From Paralvinella palmiformis (taxonomy: Eukaryota > Annelida > Polychaeta > Terebellida > Alvinellidae), in contig JAODUP010000659.1 of the NCBI GenBank assembly GCA_025642065.1, positions 153,501 to 217,500 on the forward strand: a stretch of DNA of 64,000 nt, read 5' to 3'. Below, piece after piece: positions 13,671 through 23,654 of the stretch. The notes below the pieces were generated by a model. That model was not told the DNA's origin and ran no database searches. It worked only from the letters and a program-made list of their open reading frames with translations. Position 1 is the stretch's first letter, and the number at the start of each line of letters is the position of its first letter. A program made the translations under genes and the position numbers.

Positions 13671-14422
13671 TCGTGACATAAATATTAAAGAATGTGTGGA
13701 AGATTTACAGTCTGCATAACACTTACGTGAATCTTTGAGATCAGTTGATGATTTAGTAGAAACCTATATCATATACCAGAAACTTCTTAGCGCCCAAATA
13801 ACCTTAGATCTACTAAGAAATCTCAGAGGAAAAAAGTGAGATTCTGAAGCCAAACTTCCTTAATGATGCAATTTTAAATACACAGGGATCTCTCAAATAT
13901 TTAACACTCTGCTAAATAGATAGAGGAATGTGGAAAAGATAAATAATCTTAAAATTAAATAGAAACTTTATAGGAAATAACTCAAATGTAAATCTTCCAC
14001 AGTTTGCTTCTGTTCAACTCCTAGCAGGCAAGTTCAGCAATTTCTCCATCAGGAAAACAACAATCATCAGGGATGAGATCTTTTTATGTGTGCGAACGTC
14101 ATGTTTAATGTTTAAACCAGCTTCTGAAGTTAAGGTCAAGGAAGTAATCACCAAATCTCTGTCACGTGACTTGGATCCACTGCCCAATTGGCTTTAGAGG
14201 AAATTCCTGTATCAACTTTCGGTATGGATATCAGCCATTATTAATACATCATTGGCTGAGTCAGCGATGTTGTTGTGTTTAAAACGACCCACCATAATCC
14301 TAATACTGAATTAACCTGAGTTGAATAAGGAAGAAAGGACGAATTATCGTCCTATTTCTAGCCTTCCCTTCATTTCCAAACTTAGGTACTAGCAAGTCGT
14401 GTAGATGATCACTTAGAGCACA

Positions 14423-14722
14423 ATGATGCCAATGATAATTATCAGTCATTCAATAGACACTGCTCTCTTGAAAGTACACAGTGACAATACTGACGCTCTT
14501 GATGAAGGAGCCATGACTGCATTAATTATGCTTGATTTATTTACAGCTGTTGAAGTAATCGATCATCCGATACTACTGAAGCTTTTAGGATTTGGCATTA
14601 AGGGAAACGCCTTAAGCTGGGTAAAGTCATACCTTACTGACAGAACACAGTGTGCTTCAGTCGCGGAAATCACATCACTAGATGTAGGTCTCCATTTTGT
14701 TGTACCTCATGGATCTGGTTAA
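14423..14722 (+). pseudogene. LINE reverse transcriptase fragment
   Basis: Open frame of 99 residues covering RT motifs A to B: TALIMLDLFTAVEVIDHPIL, WVKSYLTDRTQ and VGLHFVVPHGSG in place of the usual VPQGS. The catalytic aspartate region of motif A is altered (AVEV where AFDV is usual). The YADD motif is not found in frame downstream. Confidence 0.75.
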
Positions 14723-15659
14723 GGGCCAAAGAGTTACTCTATCAGTTCGTGAAATTATTAAACGGCAGAGCATGAAATAACACCATAATGGCGATGATCC
14801 ACAAGTGTACATGACATTAAACCCATGTGATGAATGGCATGATATTCCGCCTTCATTTGAAACTTATATTGAATGCATAAATATTTAGATGAACAGCAAC
14901 ATGGTGAAATTGAATAAGGATAAGACCGAATTCATTGTTGACTCATCCAAGCAACATGTGAAGAAAATTGAGTATTTTCAGATTAAGGTAAGAATGATTC
15001 AGTTATATACATTAGTCCATGTCTGTAAGAAATCTAGGGATATTGCTAGATACTACTCTAAGAATGGAGCAGATTAATTGTTTATATAAGTCCTTTTATT
15101 ATCAAATAAGAAACATAAGGCTTATTTATAGGTACTTAAATGGTGCGGGATGGAAATGTTTAATTCAGACACTCATAGTTTTGTGACTGGATAATGGCAA
15201 TGCATTGATATGCAGTATCCCCCTCTTAAATACCCTTTATAACGCAGAATTATGCTACACATCTGATGACACGCACTCCCAACATAGAGCAAATTTCCAG
15301 CTGCACTAGCTTCTTGTACATTCCATATCAGCGTACAAGATCTCGTTTCACACATTCAAAGTATTGAGTGGAACAGAACCACTGTACCTAACTGATCTGA
15401 TCCAACGGTATATACCAGTGAGACTGTTTGTGACCAGCATCAGGTTCCAGACTGTGTATTAAGTTGTCAAATCATATTAAAATTGCAGTAAGTAAAGAAA
15501 TATTTGGTAAGGTCTTAAAACCCACGTGTTTAAATTAGCCTATTTATATTACACGAACCAATGACTTTATGTATAACATGTGCTTGTGCTATATCTACTT
15601 AAAACATTCTTTAATTATGTTTTAAATATAAAGTAACTTAGAGCAGTTGAGGTTGAATA

Positions 15660-15677
15660 AGGAGCTATATAAGACAC

Positions 15678-15720
<43 letters not shown>

Positions 15721-15738
15721 GTTGTTGTTGTTGTTGTT
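15660..15738. repeat. LINE 3' tail (TTA)n(TTG)n
   Basis: Simple-repeat tail immediately after the GGAGCTATATAAG end motif of the plus-strand LINE, changing from TTA to TTG units at about 15720. Confidence 0.85.
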
Positions 15739-15824
15739 AGAAGCATATCTACCAGTTACTATCTACGAAATGCGAATCAAGTGCGTTTACAGCGTATAAG
15801 AAAACTCCTTCCACCTTATATTTA

Positions 15825-16099
15825 GCCTCTTTGGCCACATGGGTAGAGCATGAGACTATTTACCTATGACTGTTATTCTGTGCGGGAGGTTCCAGGTTCG
15901 CACCTCGGCTGTGGGACTATAGTCGGAGGGGTTTTTCATCCAACCAGGCAACTGGCAAGGTTTTCTCCACCGAACATGCCATATATTATAAATTGTAATT
16001 TTATTTAGAATTAGCCTTCGTGGGGAAGCGGTAAATTACTGACTATTTGTGTCTTCCTCATTTGAGTTTGCCAGCCACGTAATAAAATGCCATTTCGGC

Positions 16100-16131
<32 letters not shown>
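15825..16131 (+). mobile_element. tRNA-derived SINE
   Basis: The head has a tRNA-like A-box region (GGGTAGAGCATGAGAC) and a B-box region (AGGTTCGCACCTC) spaced as in Pol III promoters. A non-tRNA body follows, with GGCAACTGGCAAGGTTTTC, and a (TTA)n tail at 16104-16131. The acceptor ends do not pair, so it is not a functional tRNA gene. It lies just downstream of the plus-strand LINE and could share its retrotransposition machinery. Confidence 0.65.
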
Positions 16132-16132
<1 letters not shown>

Positions 16133-16312
16133 TACTGTTCTAGAGGTATATGCTACATTTCTCATATAATACCTCATAATTACCAAACAAATAAACGAAC
16201 AGATACATAATATCGCACATCAGTGATTTTTGCTTGTTATAAACCATTACCAGAAGATATTAACCAAAACTTTTTAATGATTTGTTTATGAGATATAAAC
16301 TAAAGTTTTCTT

Positions 16313-16410
16313 GCTGAGACAAGTGTAATGTCTCACCGGTCGTCATTTTACATCATCTTGACGTCATTGTGTCGTCATTGTGACGTCATTTTGTCGTCAT
16401 TTTGAAGACC
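16313..16410. other. Hairpin and CRE-like repeats
   Basis: A perfect 7-bp stem (TGAGACA, 7-nt loop, TGTCTCA) at about 16315-16335 is followed by GTCATT-rich repeats. These include two copies of TGACGTCA (16359-16366 and 16381-16388) and three TCGTCATT variants. A related hairpin occurs near 12795. No adjacent gene was found. Confidence 0.5.
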
Positions 16411-17215
16411 TTTACGTTATCTCCAAGAAAATTACAAACGTCACATCATAACTGTACACCGAAGAAAAGTAAACACGTTATCCTTTTCAGTTTCATTTAA
16501 AGTTTAAATTTCATCGTCATTTTCATGTAATCCGGTATCTTTACCCTTTAGTTAATTTAGAACCGAGAGATGCTGTGTTTTTGAAGTAAATAATTTAAAA
16601 CAAATATATATGTAACATAAATTACTTTAAACACTCAATAGGTTATGCTATACATTTTGCTAACAACGATCAAACACTAACCATAAACACTAACAATACG
16701 TTATATCTAGATTTAATTTTAACATAAACTCTAAGACAGTGATAGTTCTAGACCAGCGATTTACCGTAAACCACTGATATATATGATGACACTTCATATC
16801 GAATGATAACGCAAACAATAAAAAGATCATTTTGTCTTCTCTTTGTTAATATATCCTTATAACTCATTAATTTTCTTGGCCTTGTGTACTCCCAAACGAC
16901 TATATAAGTAAACAGAGACAGATTATATATATTATTAGATACAGTGAATAAAATTTAATTATGAGTCACGTTATTGTTAATAATTGATTAATTACACTTA
17001 ATGTGTTTCATTCATTATCACTAATGTACACCAACTATTCTTATATCTGTATGACCTAATCTGTATCAATGTCTCATTAAACCCCATCCATCAATCTAAC
17101 AATCTGTCTCTATTTATCAGTTTTGTACTTTACTGTCATGTTCTAAAATTGTTGGTTTTACTTTGAGAAATAAAGTAGCCAATGCTTTTTAGAATTAAAG
17201 TAATCAAAATATATA
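16411..17215. other. AT-rich non-coding stretch
   Basis: No gene or element is recognised. Confidence 0.5.
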
Positions 17216-17219
17216 CATA

Positions 17220-17253
17220 TATGTGTGTGTGTGTGTGTGTGTGTTATGTGTAT

Positions 17254-17306
<53 letters not shown>

Positions 17307-17316
17307 GTTGTGTGTG
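17220..17316. repeat. (GT)n microsatellite
   Basis: Imperfect GT tract. On the minus strand it is the (CA)n end of the structured 3' region at 17330-17522. Confidence 0.9.
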
Positions 17317-17329
17317 TATTATGGCATAT

Positions 17330-17522
17330 AAAGAGGCAACAGGCACAGCATCAACATATCTAAACATCCTTCGAAACCTACCTCCATAAATCTAAATACA
17401 ACTATACATACATTAATCTAAAAATAAAATGTTCCATACCTCCACATATTGATAAATGTGTGCGTATACCTAAGCATGTGTCTGGTCTACTCATCAGCCT
17501 GTGGGAACCAGCTAATTTGACG
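17330..17522 (-). mobile_element. Structured 3' region of LINE family, copy A (truncated)
   Basis: About 190 bp almost identical to 41930-42110 and more distantly related to 30590-30760. It shares the GTGTCTGGTCTACTCATCAG and CCTGTGGGAACCAGCTAAT segments and stops just before the paired elements seen in copies B and C. On the minus strand it follows an RT fragment (17523-17715) and ends in (CA)n. The best reading is therefore the 3' end of a LINE with an internal deletion between RT and tail. Confidence 0.6.
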
Positions 17523-17715
17523 ATTTAATAAGAGTCCCACAAAGCCATTAAAATAAAGTTATTCATTTCGCCATTTGCTCTTTGGTAAAGGTAGCAATAT
17601 TGTCATCAGTAAATGACAATATATGAGCATTTGTGAATTCTGATAAGTCATTAACATATATTAAATATAGCAAGGGGCCTAAGATAGACCCTTGTCGTAC
17701 ACCACAGTTTATTAT
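17523..17715 (-). pseudogene. LINE reverse transcriptase fragment
   Basis: Minus-strand reading gives GVRQGSILGPLLYLIYVNDL (RT motif B region), then HILSFTDDN, where ADD is usual. Only about 60 residues remain. It abuts copy A of the structured 3' region on its 3' side. Confidence 0.7.
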
Positions 17716-17889
17716 CAACAACAGACTCTGTTTTACTTTGTTTGTCTGTATATGTCTGTTTATATTCTTATGTGTGCATTTTTCTGTGTGTGCCTGTGTT
17801 TATTTCCGTATGTTTGTGTTTGTCTATTTATATATGTTTGTCTAAGTGTATGTTTGTCTGTGTATCTGTGTCTTCGTCTGTAAGCTACT

Positions 17890-17905
17890 ACTACCACTGT
17901 TAAAG
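17890..17905. repeat. Direct repeat, left (possible target duplication)
   Basis: ACTACCACTGTTAAAG is repeated exactly at 18907-18922, on the other side of the minus-strand LINE. It is best read as a target-site duplication, or as part of an older CTA-rich repeat. Confidence 0.5.
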
Positions 17906-17945
17906 TTCATTCTAATATATACTTCTACATACTATCAACAAAAAT

Positions 17946-17953
17946 ATAATAAC

Positions 17954-17986
<33 letters not shown>

Positions 17987-18906
17987 CCTTTACATAATCG
18001 AGCTCAGTGGCGCATCTAATACAGGGACAAGGCAATTTCATAGCAAGGTATGATGCAAAATTCATCATTAAATGTGAAATCTTAGAAAGGATAAGCAAGT
18101 GTGAAAAGATGAGTTTTCATATGGTGACGAAAATAAACTATGCTATTTGATTACTTAACAAGTTCAGGGAAAGAGTAGGGACAACAACTGAAAAAGCACA
18201 AATCCCAGCATGTGTTTTAACCCTGGGAATAGACAACAAGTGAAAACCAGATCAACAGAACCCTCTGGGATTGGGTGGTAGAAAAAGCATGGAAAATGAA
18301 GTGATTTCAGGAGTGGAACAAAATGAGAAAACCGAGGTGACAACAATTGTTTTGGCGACTGAAAGAGAAATATGTTTTCTGAAATTAAAACCGCTATCAA
18401 ATGTAATACTAAGATTACGTACAGTGTGTGATGGGATGATTAAGGATGGACGTAGGGAAATAACGAATAAGTTTGCTGAGTTGTCGGCATGTATCTATAA
18501 TAATGAAATATGTTTTGTCTGCATTGAGTCTAAGTCTACTATTTATCATTAAGCTACAGATATCACTGAGACAGTCACCAAGCTGTGAAGGATCTGTGTT
18601 GTCTGTAGATAAAGAGATGTATAATTGGGTGTCATATGCATATAAATGATGGTCTAATTTGTGCCTGTGAATAAGAGAGCTTAGTGGTGTGATATACAGA
18701 GTAAACGTCAACAGTCCCACAACAGAGACTTAAAGAATGTCGCAAAATGTGGGAACTGCCTCTGAATAACAGTTTTTTATTTTTATTGATTGTGACCTAT
18801 TTGTTAAGAATGAGCGTATCCAATTAAATGTTGGCCCAATATGTCACACCAATCAGAGAGGTAATTTAGAAGAACAAATTAATCAATGGTGTTAAAAGCT
18901 ACTGTT
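17946..18906 (-). mobile_element. CR1/L2-like LINE fragment, 5' truncated
   Basis: On the minus strand, an AFNTIDXXVLLNYLSD-like segment (RT motif A) lies near 18890, LLTFTLYITPLSSLI near 18690 and YDTQLYISL (motif C, YAYD in place of YADD) near 18630. RLNADKT is near 18520. A C-terminal CAFSVVVPTL block and a THLFTLAYP block lie near 18200-18110. The 3' end is an ATT-rich tail at 17946-17985. Stops and frameshifts break it. The truncated 5' end abuts CTACTGTTACTACC sequence, and 16-bp direct repeats flank the element. Confidence 0.8.
18415..18720 (-). pseudogene. LINE reverse transcriptase fragment (motif C region)
   Basis: Open frame of 101 residues with LYAYDTQLYISLSTDNTD, where the first catalytic aspartate of YADD is displaced by a substitution. 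SRLRLNADKT follows. It belongs to the 17.9-18.9 kb LINE. Confidence 0.7.
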
Positions 18907-18922
18907 ACTACCACTGTTAAAG
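18907..18922. repeat. Direct repeat, right (possible target duplication)
   Basis: Exact copy of the 16-bp sequence at 17890-17905. Confidence 0.5.
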
Positions 18923-18956
18923 CTACTACTGATTCTCCTACCTACTACTAACACCA

Positions 18957-19181
18957 CACTAGTAGTAGTAGTAGTCGTAGTCGTAGTAGTAGTAGTAGTA
19001 GTAGTAGTCGTAGTAGTAGTAGTCGTAGTAGTAGTAGTAATATAAGTAGTAGTAGTAATATAAGTAGTAGTAGTAGAAGTAATAGTAGTAGTAATAATAT
19101 TAGTAGCAGATGAAGTAATATTAGAAGTCGTAATAGTAGTAGTAGCAGTAGGTGTAGTAGTAGTAGTAATAGTAGTAGTAA

Positions 19182-19220
<39 letters not shown>

Positions 19221-19630
19221 CAGGTGTAGTAGTAGTAGTAGTAGTAGTAGTAGTCATAGTATTATTAGTATTAGTAGTAGTAATAGTCACGGTAGTAGTA
19301 GTAGTAGCATAAGTAGTAAAAGTAGTAGTAGTAATATTAGTAGTGTCGTAGTAGTAGTAGTAGTTGCCGTAATAATAATCACAGTAGTAGTAGTAACAGT
19401 AGTAGCAGTAGCAGTCGGAGGATGAGGAGGAGGAAGAATGAGAGGAGTAGTAGTAGTCCTAGTAGTAGTAGTAGTATTAGTATTAGTAGTAGTAGTAATA
19501 GTTGTTGTAGTAGTAGTAGTACCCGTAGTACTCGTAGTAATAGTAATAGTAGTAGTATTCGTAATAGTATTGGTAATAGCATTGGTAATAGTATTGGTAG
19601 TAGTAGTAGTAGTAGTAGTAGCAGTAGTAG
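18957..19630. repeat. Imperfect (AGT)n array, left part
   Basis: About 670 bp built on AGT/GTA with AAT, CGT and CAT variants, degraded towards the right. The array is interrupted at 19631 by an LTR element and continues at 22528. Poly-T, poly-S and poly-V open frames here are artefacts. Confidence 0.9.
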
Positions 19631-19787
19631 TGTATTACGATGTAATAAAGTATGTCAGCCCACAAAGCCATCAGTTTGGTGGAAACCATTTATTCGAAAT
19701 GTTTACACAATAACAGGTAACAAGCAATCTGATTAGGTATTTAGTCTGGGACATTAAAGAACATATATCATTACGTAGAGGCGTACA
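19631..19787 (-). repeat. 3' LTR of Gypsy element
   Basis: Starts TGTATTACGATGTAATAAAG and ends GTAGAGGCGTACA. It aligns throughout with 22368-22527 but has many substitutions and small indels. For the minus-oriented element this is the 3' LTR. Confidence 0.85.
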
Positions 19788-19797
19788 TCTTCCCTCA
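19788..19797 (-). other. Polypurine tract
   Basis: Minus-strand TGAGGGAAGA directly precedes the 3' LTR, in the position used to prime plus-strand DNA in LTR elements. Confidence 0.7.
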
Positions 19798-20289
19798 TTT
19801 GAAGAATCGTGAAATCAGTAGATTTTATAATAAATGAGATTGAAATTATGAAAAACACCACCAACACATAATACATATATACAAATCTACATGAGACAGG
19901 ATAGACTAATGTACATTCACAGTATATACATGGGGATTATTCTGCCCCAAATCTCTTAGGCGCCTTTGATACGGGTCCGCACCGTATAGTATATTCTGAA
20001 CTAGTATCTTTTTTAGATAATCCATTTATTATAACATCGTTGTTACAGATGTAGGAATCGCGACTGATTCAGTTGTCTCGGATTGTTCCACATTTATATC
20101 CGTAGCTGTGTTTGTTTCGATATCGGAAGGGAAAGAATAATCTGTTAGTTGGTTTTATATGGGTTCGGAGTGATGGGAATTAGGAGCCTCTCTGGCTAGA
20201 ACAACGTGTTCGCGGTTCTTTCTGGCACTATATGTTGTAGTAGTGATGATATATGAAAGTGGGGCTAGCTTCTTGGTAACAACGCAATG

Positions 20290-21070
20290 TTACCAAGGTC
20301 GACGGTGTTTTGTGGGATGGGGTTTAATGTATACTGGTTCACCAATGTGAATATCTGTTACTTGTGGCCCTGCTGCTCTATCATAGTGTATTTTTGACCG
20401 TTTCCGTTGATTTTCATTTCGGGACAGAGTAATGGGGTACATCAACGCAGATGTAATTAACATTGAAGTACGAGTCCGACGACCCATCAGGCGTTGGATA
20501 GGACTAACGTGTTTCCTTTTGTTGGTGTATTTCGTAGGTGTAGTAGACCAAGTAATGGATCACAACATTTTTTTCAACACATTTTGTGTAGATTTTACAG
20601 CAACTTCAGTGCGTCCAATTGATTGGCTAAACTGTGGTGAGCTTGTTACATATTAGAAATTCCACAGGTTGGCAAATTGTGTATATGCCTCATAGATGAA
20701 CTGGGGGCCATTGTCGGTGAGACATATCGTTGGAGACGCATGGCGTGCGAATACTCGCTTCTTAGCTTCTATTACATGGAAATTTGTGTTTGAGAATGTC
20801 CTGCGAAATATACTGCCAAGGAAAATCTGGTACTGGATGACTCAGCATTGGCTCTTTCTGGTGTTGAACCGCATATTGTGTATACACTAGACATGTTTCA
20901 CATGCAGCTTTAATATCACATCTGATGGATAGCCAGAATAGTGTATCACTGGGATATCGTATGGAGCTTTCGACTTGGTGGGAAGAGTGGATTTTCTCAA
21001 CCATATAAGGACGCATTACACTTGGGATAAGGACTTTGTTGCCTTTACAAATAACACCATCCACTGTCAT
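20290..21070 (-). pseudogene. Gypsy integrase remnant
   Basis: Minus-strand frames give the integrase zinc-binding region (KIHSSH, then ACETC) at about 20990-20880 and the start of the catalytic core (HPVPDFPWQYISQDI) near 20800. After a broken middle, the C-terminal region reads NENQRKRSKIHYDRAAGPQ, then EPVYIKPHP, near 20430-20300. Frameshifts separate these parts. The DDE residues cannot all be placed. It is a non-functional remnant inside the 19.6-22.5 kb element. Confidence 0.75.
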
Positions 21071-21289
21071 AAAGTCTGATTTGAAATTCTAATAAGCCTC
21101 TAGATCGAAGGGAAGTTCTTACTTTTCATCAGGCCAGCCACGCATAATATAAGGTATAAGATGAGAAAGGATTGTATCCTAGGAAGTGACCCGTTTGGTT
21201 AATTCAAAAATGTAATCCATGATTTATTCAGGCTTTTGATTGGTTATTTCGAGAGTTGTCATGAACACTTCTAATTGTGATACTTTGGC

Positions 21290-21485
21290 TTCGTTGGTTC
21301 TGGGTAATGCTGCGCTGGATAATGTGTCACCTAGCCACCTAGGTACTTCTTTCGGTAAATAACATTGAAGGCATATCATTGTAGTTTGAGTAACATTTTC
21401 TGGAAAGTTTTGGTGCTTGTGCTATTAGATGTTTAAATATAGTTTGTAAAGGTTTATCATCGGATATGAAGGGCAGATCTCTGCC
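21290..21485 (-). pseudogene. Gypsy RNase H C-terminal remnant
   Basis: Minus-strand reading with frameshifts contains DKPLQTIFKHLIAQAPK followed by a KCYSNYNDM-like and an AR-rich block, as at the end of RNase H in Ty3/Gypsy polyproteins. The upstream RNase H active-site region and the reverse transcriptase are missing. Confidence 0.6.
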
Positions 21486-21739
21486 AGGTCATACGTATGA
21501 TGTGTATTCTCTCTTCCAGTTTTTAGAACGCTGACTATATATTGTGGTATTTACGATATGGATGGATTGCATGGGTGTGTTATCAATCCTAAAGTTATCA
21601 TATTGGAACCCATCATATTCTTCTTCGACATTGACTTGTCTAGCCTGTTGTTTTTTGTTTTGATGAATATGGGCAACCTCTGTAATGGACTAGTAGAGAT
21701 TCAGTTCGTTCACGCCATTTAGGAATTAGATGCTTACAT

Positions 21740-22011
21740 GCGATGCTCAAGTGATTCATCCTACAACATGCTTGACATTTTCAGCCCTAGGCATGACATT
21801 TAGTCTTGCCATTACGGTGAGCAAGCTCAGCGCACCATGGATACACGTCTTGTTTAACTGGTTTACTCTTCGTGTGTCCTGTACTACAATAGTTAATTAA
21901 ATTAACCTGTTCTTCTACATCGGGAAACATTATCTCTAGTTTAGTCCTTGTAGCCTCGTAGGCTTGTGCATGTAGTACAATTGGTTCGAGAGATATACGA
22001 GAATCTTTCAC
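21740..22011 (-). pseudogene. Gypsy Gag nucleocapsid remnant
   Basis: Minus-strand frame with EEQVNLINY, then CPWCAELAHRNGKTKC, a CX2C...H...C zinc-knuckle-like block. A second block, CQACCRMNHLSIACKH (CX2CX4HX4C), follows after a frame change near 21785. Two such blocks in tandem are usual for Gag of Mag-like Ty3/Gypsy elements. Confidence 0.7.
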
Positions 22012-22355
22012 TGCATGTTGATCAACTTTGTTATCAGAGTTATGTCATTAATTCCAATAATGAAACGATCACGAATCAATTCTGGTATAACAGTACTCAC
22101 ATTTTTCTAAAGAATTTGTGCTGGATCATTCTTGTTATCAGCTCTATCTCCGTGATATGATATTTTTTAATACTAGCCTAGTCTCTTTTGGCAAAGCATA
22201 TTTCAAAGTTGCCAATTCCTTGGTTGGTGCAGGTGCATCAACTGTTTATATCTCATCAATACAGCATATGAATTAAACGTTTCTTCAAAATACTCCAAAT
22301 TCAGGGACATATCTCCACTTAGGTATAATAAGAATGTTGGTGATTTGATTGCCAT

Positions 22356-22367
22356 CTTCTGACACCA
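22356..22367 (-). other. Primer-binding site, tRNA-Leu type
   Basis: Minus-strand TGGTGTCAGAAG lies immediately inside the 5' LTR and is complementary to a tRNA-Leu 3' end (CTTCTGACA plus CCA). The match weakens after 12 bases. Confidence 0.75.
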
Positions 22368-22526
22368 TGTATTATGATGTAATAAAGTCTCTCGGCGCCA
22401 AAACTAAACTATCAGCTGCTGGGAACCATTTATTCGGAATGACTATACAATAATAAGTAACAAGTAATCCGATTAGGTATTTAGTCTCGGACATAAAATA
22501 ACACCTATCATTATGTAGAGGCGTAC

Positions 22527-22527
<1 letters not shown>
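22368..22527 (-). repeat. 5' LTR of Gypsy element
   Basis: Starts TGTATTATGATGTAATAAAG and ends GTAGAGGCGTACA. It is the counterpart of 19631-19787. Confidence 0.85.

Positions 22528-22580
<53 letters not shown>
22528..22580. repeat. (AGT)n array, right part
   Basis: Pure GTA units continue the array interrupted by the LTR element at 19631. Confidence 0.9.
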
Positions 22581-22581
<1 letters not shown>

Positions 22582-23200
22582 ATACTAGTAATACACTCAA
22601 TGCATTTTTAATTTGAAAAATGGGTGCTGTTATTAGCGTTTTGCATGTAAATATATTTATTACCGATAATTGACAACAAATATGTATTAGTCTGGAGTAA
22701 TTGAAAATAAACAAGGAAGAGCTATCTCTGTCTTTTGTCATAAAATGAACTTTGTTGTTTTAATTAGTACACTACAACCTTTTATCATTAACGATGTAAA
22801 TTGTTATAATGTAAAAGTAACTTATGTTACATCACGGCCTAATTCACTTGTAAATATAATAATCCGTTATATTTACTTCTGCTTACTTATTTTAAAATAC
22901 ACACGTAATAAAGTCATTTTTAATAAATAATAGATAAAAGGCATTTCATAATGTTGATTATTAAAATTATAATTGTCTGACCGATAAATACGTAATTATT
23001 ACTAAAAACAATCATTTCATATAATAACATCAATCATAGTCTAGTTACTACCTCAATAAAGAGAAAGCTTCTTGTATCATTCTACGTCTTTAAGATGTTC
23101 GTGAGTGATCTAAAAAATCTTATCTGTATCGTGCGGTAGAGTTAGTATCATTAATACTACGAGAAATAAACTACAAGAAGAGCCAGTTATTGAGAAACTT
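22581..23200. other. AT-rich non-coding stretch
   Basis: No gene or element is recognised. Confidence 0.45.
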
Positions 23201-23201
23201 A

Positions 23202-23304
23202 AATATTTAGCTAAATGTTAGCCAACAGAATGTGTTAGCTACATGTTTCAGATTAATATTTAGCTAAATGTTAGCCAACAGAATGTGTGAGCTACATGTT
23301 TCAG
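23202..23304. repeat. 53-bp tandem duplication
   Basis: Two copies with period 53 bp, differing at a single base in the shared 49 bp (GTGTTAGC against GTGTGAGC). Each contains TTAGCTAAATGTTAGC. Confidence 0.9.
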
Positions 23305-23341
23305 TTTATTATTTATTTCATACTTTATTTTGTTTACCTTT

Positions 23342-23365
23342 ACATGGGATAATATTATCCCATGT
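23342..23365. repeat. Perfect 24-bp palindrome
   Basis: Half-site ACATGGGATAAT followed by its exact reverse complement, with no spacer. Confidence 0.9.
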
Positions 23366-23654
23366 CATATTCCACTTGACAGGTTTCTATAACATCTCTC
23401 CCGGGATTAAATGTTGTGGATAATCCAGAATTCGTGTCCTGCCTTTCGCCTTTTTGTAGATTAATCTAATACAGAATGCAATATCACGGATAAAATATAT
23501 AATCGAGTGTTATTTAAATAATTAAAGATTCACTTTTTACTGTTTATTACAAGAGTTTCGCCCTTTTTGTAAATATTTTAAACTAAATTCTCAAAAATGC
23601 TAGAATATATCATCATACACTTCAACAACAAAAACCTAAATCACTTACATGATC

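Larger units (their letters stand above)
13680..15740 (+). mobile_element. CR1/L2-like LINE, heavily decayed
   Basis: On the plus strand, scattered reading frames follow LINE order. An ASEVKVKEVITKSLSRDLDPLPNWL-like block lies at 14120-14200, EERTNYRPISSLPFISKL (RT fingers) at about 14330-14385, ALIMLDLFTAVEVIDHPIL (motif A region, with substitutions) near 14520-14580, and WVKSYLTDRTQC near 14620. MVKLNKDKTEFI is near 14900. The 3' untranslated part carries GAATAAGGAGCTATATAAGACACTA before a (TTA)n tail, the typical end of this LINE group. Many stops and frameshifts make it inactive. The left limit is approximate. Confidence 0.8.
19631..22527 (-). mobile_element. Ty3/Gypsy LTR retrotransposon with deleted pol
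   Basis: A 2.9-kb element in minus orientation. It has two LTRs of 157 and 160 bp, both starting TG and ending CA. A primer-binding site complementary to a tRNA-Leu 3' end adjoins the 5' LTR (22356-22367), and a polypurine tract adjoins the 3' LTR (19788-19797). Internally, minus-strand reading gives a Gag C-terminus with two zinc-knuckle-like blocks at about 22011-21740. A segment that normally precedes protease follows, then abruptly the end of RNase H and integrase (21480-20290). Protease, reverse transcriptase and most of RNase H are absent. LTR divergence is clear by eye, so the insertion is old. It sits inside the AGT array, so its target duplication cannot be told apart from the repeat. 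Confidence 0.85.

Noticed and set aside
18892..19736. Poly-T, poly-S, poly-L and poly-V frames over the AGT array
   Set aside because: Trinucleotide repeat artefacts.
20432..20890. Plus-strand frames within the LTR element
   Set aside because: They are shadows of the minus-strand integrase remnant.
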